Part shown: positions 7,410-12,328 of the stretch, piece after piece | Position numbering within the stretch: position 1 is the stretch's first letter | Layout: each line of letters opens with the position of its first letter | NCBI GenBank assembly: GCA_022511055.1 | Contig: JAFLSH010000062.1 | Span: 1 to 12,328, forward strand | Direction of reading: 5' to 3' | DNA: 12,328 bases | Origin: Prevotella sp. | Lineage (GTDB): Bacteria > Bacteroidota > Bacteroidia > Bacteroidales > Bacteroidaceae | Notes under the pieces: generated by a model | What the model was told of the DNA's origin: nothing | The model's input: only the letters and a program-made list of their open reading frames with translations | Databases searched by the model: none | Translations under genes and position numbers: made by a program

Positions 7410-10400
7410 TTAGAAACCTAACTGAAGACCGAAGGAGATGGAGGTAGCGTGCGGGTAGGCGAAGTCCGGGTTTTCCGGGTCGCTCATCGTGAAGCTGCCG
7501 CTCTTCAGCGTGAAGAGATTCTGACCAGAGAGATAGAAGCGCGCGCTGGTCATGTTGACCTTCTTCAGCAGCTTGTCATCAAGGTTGTAGCCCACCTGAA
7601 GGGTGCGTAGCTTCAGCCACGAGCCATGCTCCACGAAGTAGGTAGAGGTGCGCCCCTCGTCGCCGGTGTTGTTCGTGGTCAGTGCGGGGATAGACGAGCC
7701 GGTGTTGTCGGCAGTCCATGCATCGAGCATGCGGTTACCCTTGTTGCTGCCGGCATCGGTCAGACTGTAGAAGTCGGTCTGGAATTTCTGACCGTTGTAG
7801 GCATCAACGCCACACACACCCTGGAAAAACAGCGAGAGGTCGAAGTTTTTGTAGTTGAGCGCCACGTTGAGACCCCAGGAGAAGTCGGGCACGGGGTTGT
7901 ATATCCAGGTCTGGTCATCGCTGTTGATGATGCCGTTACCGTCAAGGTCGGCATATTTCAGACCACCCACACGGGCATTTTCCTGTCCGCTGGCCAGCAC
8001 CTCCTCGCGGCTCTGGAAGAGACCGTCGACCACATAGCCCACCCTCGAGCCGTAGGGGCGCTTCGACTCCACGAGATTTTCGGTCGTGGTATGCGTATAA
8101 GAGCCAGTGGTGGTCTCGGGCAGGTAGGTCACGCGGTTGCGGAAGAAGTCGAGGTTGCCGTTGATGTTGTAGCCCAGACCGTAGGCGGTGGTGTGGCGAT
8201 AGCCGAGGGTGAACTCCATACCCCAGTTCTGTAGCGACGGGCCGTTGAGCCAGGAAGCACCGCCCTCGCCCACGCTGCCGAGGTAGGCCGGGGTGATGAG
8301 CATGTCCTTCACCTTCTTGATATAGAAGTCTACCGTGCCGTAGAGGCTGTTGCGAAACATGGCGAAGTCGGCACCCGCATTATACTGGATGGTGGTCTCC
8401 CACTTCAGGTCGGGGTTGGCGGTCTGTGTGCAGATGAAGCCAGAGGGATAGATGCCAGAGCCCCACAGATATATGTCGTAGGCCGTGCTGCTCAGGCGGT
8501 CGTTGCCGTAGTCGGCCACATAGAGGCCGTAGCGGGCGGTGTTGCCGATGGCCTGGTTACCAGTCTCACCCCAAGAGAGGCGCAGCTTCAGGTCGTCGAG
8601 CCACTCTTGCTGCAGGTGCTGCGAGATGCGGTAGCCGAGGGTGGCAGCGGGGAATGTACCATAGCGGTTGTTAGAACCGAAGCGCGAACTGCCGTCGCGG
8701 CGGATGGTGAACGAGGCCAGCAGCAGGTCTTTCCAGTTGTAGTCGAGCTTGCCGAAGAACGAGACGAGGTTGTAGCCGGTGGCGTTACCCGTTGCGCGCT
8801 TGATGCCAGTAGCGGCATCGGGCCACATATACTGGTAGTTCTCCATGGCAAAAGTCTCAGCATAGCTGCCCATGTCGACACGATTCTGGTGGAAAAGCTC
8901 TATACCGAGCAGCACGCCGAAGTTGTGTTCGTTGGCCAGCGTGAAGTTGTAGTTGGCCGTGTTACTCCAGGTCCACTTCATGTCATTGGCCTCGCTGAGT
9001 GTGGTCGAGGGCGTGTCGTTGTTCACGATGTCAGAGTGGTAGGTGTAAGACACGGAATGGATGAAGGCCTGGTCGTAGTCGATACCAAAGTTAGAGCGCA
9101 GCAACAGGCCGTTGATGGGCTTGATGTCGATGAAACCATTGCCGAACACGCGCCACACGTTCAGGGCGTTGTCGCGGTTCATGTAACTCTCGCGTAGCGG
9201 GTTCTGGCGGTCGCTCATGCCACCGACCGGGCCGGCAAACGTGGTGCCATCCTCCTCGTAGACGGGCACGGTGGGTGCCATCTTCAGCGCGTTCTCCATG
9301 GGGCTGCAGTTAACCTGATTGGTGTAGGAGACGGTGATGTTCTCGCCGATGGTCACATACTTGTTCACGTTAAAGCTGGTGTTCACGCGACCAGAGAAGT
9401 TCTCGAAGTTGGTGTATTTCAGGATACCCTCGTTCTTCTTGTAGCCCATGGAGAAGAGAGCCGAATACTTGTCGGTGGCGTTGGAGAGCGAGAGGTCATA
9501 GCTCTGAGAGAAGCCCGTACGCGAGATGGCATCGAGCCAGTCGGTGTCGCTGAAACGCATGGTGCGGCTGGAGTTGATGTATCCGTCATAGAGGCCGTTC
9601 ACGGTGTAGGTGTTGTATTGGCTGGTGCTGGGGTCGTAGGCTTTGATAGCCACACCCTCAGCCGCGTTCAGATTCAGACCATAGTTGGAGGCGTAGGCCA
9701 CGGGGTCGAGCCCATCGTTGAGGGCTGCCTGTGCCATGGCCGTGGCGTACTCGGCGGTGTTGCTCAGCTTCATGGTCGACTGCGAGGTGTAGAACTGGGC
9801 GGTGAGGTTGGTCGAGAAGTCAATCTTCACCTTGTCGCCCTTCTTACCCTTGCGTGTGGTGATGATGATGACACCGTTAGCGGCGCGGCTACCGTAGATA
9901 GAGGCCGAGGCGGCATCCTTCAGCACCTGCATGCTCTCGATATCGTTCATGTTAAGCGAGTTGAGCGTTGCGGTGGTGGGCACACCATCGATGACGAACA
10001 GCGGATTCTGGTCAGCATTGAACGAGCCGATACCACGGATACGCACCGTACCCGTGCCGGCGGGGCTGCCGTCAGTGGTGACGGTCATGCCGGCCACCTT
10101 GCCTTGCAGGGCGCGCATGGGGTCTGAGTCCGACGAGGTCTTTAGGTCTTTGGTCTGCACCACGGCCACCGAGCCGGTCAGGTCGGCCTTACGCTGCGTG
10201 GTGTAGCCGGTCACCACCACCTCGGCCAGCTCGCTGGCGTTCTCCTTCAGCGTAACCTTGAGGTTGGGGGCGGCGGCAATCTCCACAGGGTCATAGCCTA
10301 TATAGGTGATGACGAGGGGTGCGCCGAGCCCGACCTTTAGTTTGAAGTTGCCATCGAAGTCGGTTACCGTACCATTCGATGTTCCTTTTTCCATCACAGT

Positions 10401-10523
10401 GGCACCGATGACAACCTCGCCAGTCTCATCAAGAACCGTTCCCGTGATTTCTGTCTGTGCGTACATAACTGTACCCACCAGCATGAGTGCGAAACTCAAA
10501 AGAAATCGTTTCAATTCTTTCAT
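7410..10523 (-). CDS. SusC/RagA-family TonB-dependent outer-membrane transporter
   Basis: A 1037-residue SusC-like transporter predicted to pull oligosaccharides across the outer membrane using TonB-ExbBD energy. The type I signal ends near MYA-Q (residues 20-23). Next come a carboxypeptidase-regulatory-like domain (about 25-95; ITGTVLDETGEVVIGATV, then GTVTDFDGNFKLKV), the SusC-typical EVVVTGYTTQ segment (101-110), and the plug (about 112-225) with RIRGIGSFNADQNPLFVIDGV and the signature VLKDAASASIYGSRAANGVIIITT (200-223). The remainder is a 22-strand-type barrel ending in an aromatic terminal strand SISFGLQLGF. No N-terminal STN domain is present, so regulation through an anti-sigma factor is unlikely; control is expected from the adjacent membrane regulator. 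Length is normal for the family. It is first in the SusC-SusD-DUF4960 unit, with an unusual dyad-bearing promoter region upstream. Fructan specificity is inferred from context. Confidence 0.96.
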   Translation of the reverse strand: MKELKRFLLSFALMLVGTVMYAQTEITGTVLDETGEVVIGATVMEKGTSNGTVTDFDGNFKLKVGLGAPLVITYIGYDPVEIAAAPNLKVTLKENASELAEVVVTGYTTQRKADLTGSVAVVQTKDLKTSSDSDPMRALQGKVAGMTVTTDGSPAGTGTVRIRGIGSFNADQNPLFVIDGVPTTATLNSLNMNDIESMQVLKDAASASIYGSRAANGVIIITTRKGKKGDKVKIDFSTNLTAQFYTSQSTMKLSNTAEYATAMAQAALNDGLDPVAYASNYGLNLNAAEGVAIKAYDPSTSQYNTYTVNGLYDGYINSSRTMRFSDTDWLDAISRTGFSQSYDLSLSNATDKYSALFSMGYKKNEGILKYTNFENFSGRVNTSFNVNKYVTIGENITVSYTNQVNCSPMENALKMAPTVPVYEEDGTTFAGPVGGMSDRQNPLRESYMNRDNALNVWRVFGNGFIDIKPINGLLLRSNFGIDYDQAFIHSVSYTYHSDIVNNDTPSTTLSEANDMKWTWSNTANYNFTLANEHNFGVLLGIELFHQNRVDMGSYAETFAMENYQYMWPDAATGIKRATGNATGYNLVSFFGKLDYNWKDLLLASFTIRRDGSSRFGSNNRYGTFPAATLGYRISQHLQQEWLDDLKLRLSWGETGNQAIGNTARYGLYVADYGNDRLSSTAYDIYLWGSGIYPSGFICTQTANPDLKWETTIQYNAGADFAMFRNSLYGTVDFYIKKVKDMLITPAYLGSVGEGGASWLNGPSLQNWGMEFTLGYRHTTAYGLGYNINGNLDFFRNRVTYLPETTTGSYTHTTTENLVESKRPYGSRVGYVVDGLFQSREEVLASGQENARVGGLKYADLDGNGIINSDDQTWIYNPVPDFSWGLNVALNYKNFDLSLFFQGVCGVDAYNGQKFQTDFYSLTDAGSNKGNRMLDAWTADNTGSSIPALTTNNTGDEGRTSTYFVEHGSWLKLRTLQVGYNLDDKLLKKVNMTSARFYLSGQNLFTLKSGSFTMSDPENPDFAYPHATSISFGLQLGF

Positions 10524-10543
10524 GTTGTTACTTGTTTTTTAAG

Positions 10544-10582
10544 GTTAGTACTTTTGTGAAATCATGCTGCAAAAGTACTAAC
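10544..10582 (-). promoter_or_regulatory. susC promoter embedded in a perfect 13-bp dyad
   Basis: GTTAGTACTTTTG (10544-10556) and its exact reverse complement (10570-10582) flank a 13-bp spacer. Minus-strand TACTTTTG (10577 to 10570) within one arm fits the -7 consensus TAnnTTTG and would start transcription near 10563, about 40 nt before the SusC ATG. The dyad therefore straddles the expected start site. Only one arm would be in the transcript, so it should act as DNA rather than as an RNA hairpin. No TTTG -33 element is seen at the right spacing, consistent with an activator-dependent promoter. The mirror arm carries the same TAnnTTTG on the plus strand. Confidence 0.6.
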
Positions 10583-10604
10583 TGCCTAACAATAAGCATG
10601 AAAG

Positions 10605-10667
10605 AAATCGTTCATCCTCGCCAAAAAATGTTGCAATGTAACATTTGTAGCAGGGAATGAACGATTT
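10605..10667. repeat. Concentric inverted repeats between regulator and susC
   Basis: An outer perfect 11-bp inverted repeat, AAATCGTTCAT (10605-10615) and ATGAACGATTT (10657-10667), encloses an inner 7-bp inverted repeat, AAATGTT (10626-10632) and AACATTT (10640-10646). Both share the same centre at 10636. The outer arm centres are 52 bp apart, about five helical turns. The block starts 3 bp past the regulator stop codon and lies at about -42 to -104 relative to the predicted susC start. It may be an operator. Alternatively, the inner hairpin with its TTTTTT on the minus strand may be a weak AT-rich terminator for the regulator. Confidence 0.6.
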
Positions 10668-10670
10668 TTC

Positions 10671-12197
10671 TTATACGCGGCAGTCACCGGGCAGCTGCCC
10701 GAACTCGTCTTTAAAGCACTTGGTGAAATAACTGGGCGATGAGAAGCCGGTCTGGTAGGCTATTTCCGAGACGGTAAGCCCGCTGGTCTGCAACAGAATC
10801 TTACTGCGGTTGAGGCGGCTCAGGCGAATGATGTCAACAGGGGTGCGCCCTGTCAGGGTCTTTACCTTGCGATAGAGCTGCACCCGGCTGACACCCATCT
10901 GCGAGGCCAACACCTCGACACTGAAATTGCTGTCGGCCATCTGCTCCTGTACCAGACTGCGCAAACGCTCCAGGAACCGGGCATCGGCATCGCTCTCAGC
11001 CCCCGTGTGTCCCTGCTCCTCCTCCAGGGGCACATCCGTGATGGCAGGTTGCTGGGGAGCGGACTGCGGCACGTTGACCACCATGGAGAATGCCTGGCGC
11101 TCCAGCCGATGGCGGCGGCGCATGCTGAACACGACAAACGTGGCACCGAGCATAACCAGCAGGGCGATGACGGCGAGCAGCCATGTCAGCAACCGCTGAA
11201 TGCCAAGTGCCTGCAAATAGTTGTCGGCCTTCTCGTGCAGCTGGTCAAGATAGGCTGTCTGACGCAGAATCTCTTCGCTCTCCATCAGCAGCACCTTGGC
11301 GTTAGCCTTAGTGACAAGTGCCGACATGAGACGGGTCTCTTTCTGGTAGGGTTTTCCGTCAAGGATATCGACAGCCAGCTGAAGCAGGCAGTCGCCGCGG
11401 GTGGGATAAATGTAGGAGGCATCAAGAACGGAGTCGCGCACCAGCTGAATACCTCCGCCCTCGCCCGGCAGCCCATCAATGCCGCAGAAAAGGGTCTTGG
11501 GGGCGGAGCGCCCGCTGCTGGTGAACGCCTTTCTCGCTCCCATGGCCATGCGGTCGTTGTGAGCAAAGACGAAATCAATGTCTGCCAGCACCTTATCGTA
11601 TTTAAGGACTGCCTCGTATGCACTCTGTTCCGTCCAGTCGCCTTGCAGCGTGGCGACAATCTCAATGTCAGGATAGGCACTCAGCGCATCGGCAAAACCG
11701 TTGTGCCGCTCGATGGCCGGCGACGAACCCTTCAGCCCCATCACTTCCATGACACGCCCCCGGCCGCCAAGCCGCACAGCCAGATGGTCGCCCATGACAC
11801 GCCCCATCTCGTAGTTGTCAGCGCTGATGAAGGCGGTATACTTCTGCGAGTTGGTCTTGCGCTCGAAGACAATGACGGGAATGCCGCTATCGTAGGCGCG
11901 GTCTATGGCCGGCGAGATAGTTGCCACCTGATTGGGGGCGACAATCAGCAGGTCTATACCTGCACGGATGAGACTGTCAATCTGCTGCACCTGCCGCTCA
12001 TCGCTATCGTAGGCTGCCGCAAACCGCAGTTCCACATTCTCGTTCAGATAAGCACCCATGCGCAACTCAGCATTCTGCTTTTCGCGCCAGATGTCCTCTG
12101 AACACTGCGACACACCTATGACATAGCGCGACTGCTGCTCCGCACAAGAACACAGCAGCGCAAACAGCCACAAACAACACAATCCAATCCTGTTCAT
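10671..12197 (-). CDS. Membrane-tethered sugar-sensing regulator: periplasmic-binding domain + TM + AraC, no kinase
   Basis: A 508-residue regulator. The N-terminal hydrophobic signal contains a possible lipobox LCSC (residues 15-18). Residues about 24-305 form a type 1 periplasmic-binding (ribose/LacI-like) domain: YVIGVSQCSEDIWREKQNAE (25-44), DLLIVAPN (82-89), GSSPAIERHNGFADAL (157-172), VFAHNDRMAMGA (210-221), GIDGLPG (239-245). A short coiled-coil-like linker (305-332) leads to one transmembrane helix (336-358) followed by RRRHR, which places the C terminus in the cytoplasm. After a Pro/Gln/Glu-rich linker (about 372-405) comes an AraC/XylS domain with two helix-turn-helices (424-450 and 474-500). 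The sensor part closely resembles fructose-sensing hybrid two-component regulators (BT1754-like), but no H-box, ATPase, receiver or phospho-Asp module is present. The frame is uninterrupted. Predicted role: sense fructose in the periplasm and directly activate the adjacent transporter operon. It has its own promoter. Confidence 0.88.
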   Translation of the reverse strand: MNRIGLCCLWLFALLCSCAEQQSRYVIGVSQCSEDIWREKQNAELRMGAYLNENVELRFAAAYDSDERQVQQIDSLIRAGIDLLIVAPNQVATISPAIDRAYDSGIPVIVFERKTNSQKYTAFISADNYEMGRVMGDHLAVRLGGRGRVMEVMGLKGSSPAIERHNGFADALSAYPDIEIVATLQGDWTEQSAYEAVLKYDKVLADIDFVFAHNDRMAMGARKAFTSSGRSAPKTLFCGIDGLPGEGGGIQLVRDSVLDASYIYPTRGDCLLQLAVDILDGKPYQKETRLMSALVTKANAKVLLMESEEILRQTAYLDQLHEKADNYLQALGIQRLLTWLLAVIALLVMLGATFVVFSMRRRHRLERQAFSMVVNVPQSAPQQPAITDVPLEEEQGHTGAESDADARFLERLRSLVQEQMADSNFSVEVLASQMGVSRVQLYRKVKTLTGRTPVDIIRLSRLNRSKILLQTSGLTVSEIAYQTGFSSPSYFTKCFKDEFGQLPGDCRV

Positions 12198-12244
12198 GTT
12201 ACAAAAAAGGTGTACTAAATTCCTAAGCCGATTAGTTGTGGGTG

Positions 12245-12276
12245 CAAAGTTACTAAAAACTTTTCATTTCGCCAAC
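12245..12276 (-). promoter_or_regulatory. Candidate promoter of the regulator gene
   Basis: Minus-strand TAACTTTG (12252 to 12245) fits the Bacteroidota -7 consensus TAnnTTTG. GTTG (12276 to 12273) lies 20 bp upstream as a reasonable -33 element. Transcription would start near 12238 and give a leader of about 40 nt before the ATG at 12197. The core TTAGTA..TTTGCA is shared with the susC promoter (12 of 14 positions over that stretch), but here it is not in a dyad, and a -33 element is present. This suggests basal, constitutive expression of the regulator. I see nothing else supportable in 12277-12328. Confidence 0.6.
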
Positions 12277-12328
12277 ACTTTCCGGCTCTTATCGCAACCG
12301 TTCAGACTTTCCCATACGATAGCGATTG

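Noticed and set aside
10605..10667. Invertible (phase-variable) DNA segment
   Set aside because: Bacteroidota invertible promoters usually have inverted repeats flanking roughly 100-300 bp, often with a nearby invertase. Here the spacer is 41 bp, contains no promoter element oriented to either gene, and no recombinase is in the window.
11007..12101. Plus-strand open frame of 364 codons
   Set aside because: It is antisense to the regulator's sensor domain; no domain, signal or promoter supports it.
10671..12197. Regulator as a pseudogene remnant of a full hybrid sensor
   Set aside because: The frame is continuous from signal to the end of the AraC domain, with key motifs intact on both sides of the linker and a good promoter, so a functional short form is the better reading.
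1..12328. CRISPR array, tRNA, rRNA, transposon or attachment site
   Set aside because: No regularly spaced repeats, tRNA-like folds, transposase motifs or terminal repeats were seen on either strand; the window is almost entirely coding.

Overview
The window reads as one complete fructan/fructose polysaccharide-utilisation locus (PUL) from a Bacteroidales bacterium, most likely Prevotella or a close relative. The evidence is an adjacent SusC/SusD pair, lipoproteins with acidic residues straight after the lipobox cysteine (the Bacteroidota surface-export pattern), TAnnTTTG promoter elements, absence of clear Shine-Dalgarno sequences, and a regulator whose parts are those of a Bacteroidota hybrid two-component sensor. 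All seven genes lie on the minus strand, so the order of transcription runs from high to low coordinates.

Layout in transcriptional order: a membrane-bound regulator (12197-10671) with its own promoter (about 12245-12276); a 147-bp regulatory gap carrying two separate dyad systems (10524-10670); a SusC-like TonB-dependent transporter (10523-7410), a SusD-like lipoprotein (7372-5621) and a DUF4960-type surface lipoprotein in the SusE position (5596-4091), spaced 37 and 24 bp apart; a 190-bp gap with a probable terminator/attenuator followed by a new promoter (3901-4090); then a GH32 fructan hydrolase (3900-2212), an inner-membrane MFS sugar transporter (2183-1014) and a PfkB fructokinase (999-97), spaced 28 and 14 bp apart. 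A strong intrinsic terminator (41-82) closes the locus.

Inferred working model: the surface DUF4960 and SusD lipoproteins capture fructan or fructo-oligosaccharide, the SusC channel imports it using TonB energy, the signal-peptide-bearing GH32 enzyme releases fructose in the periplasm, the MFS carrier moves fructose into the cytoplasm and the fructokinase phosphorylates it. The gene content and order resemble the Bacteroides thetaiotaomicron levan/fructan locus (BT1754-BT1765) as I remember it.

The most unusual element is the regulator. It has the fructose-sensor-like periplasmic binding domain, a transmembrane helix and an AraC-type DNA-binding domain of a hybrid two-component system, but the histidine kinase, phosphoacceptor and receiver modules are absent in one uninterrupted 508-residue frame. 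It would therefore be a phosphorylation-independent, membrane-tethered one-component regulator. The gap it faces carries a perfect 13-bp dyad embedding the susC -7 element, and a concentric pair of inverted repeats whose outer half-sites are 52 bp apart.
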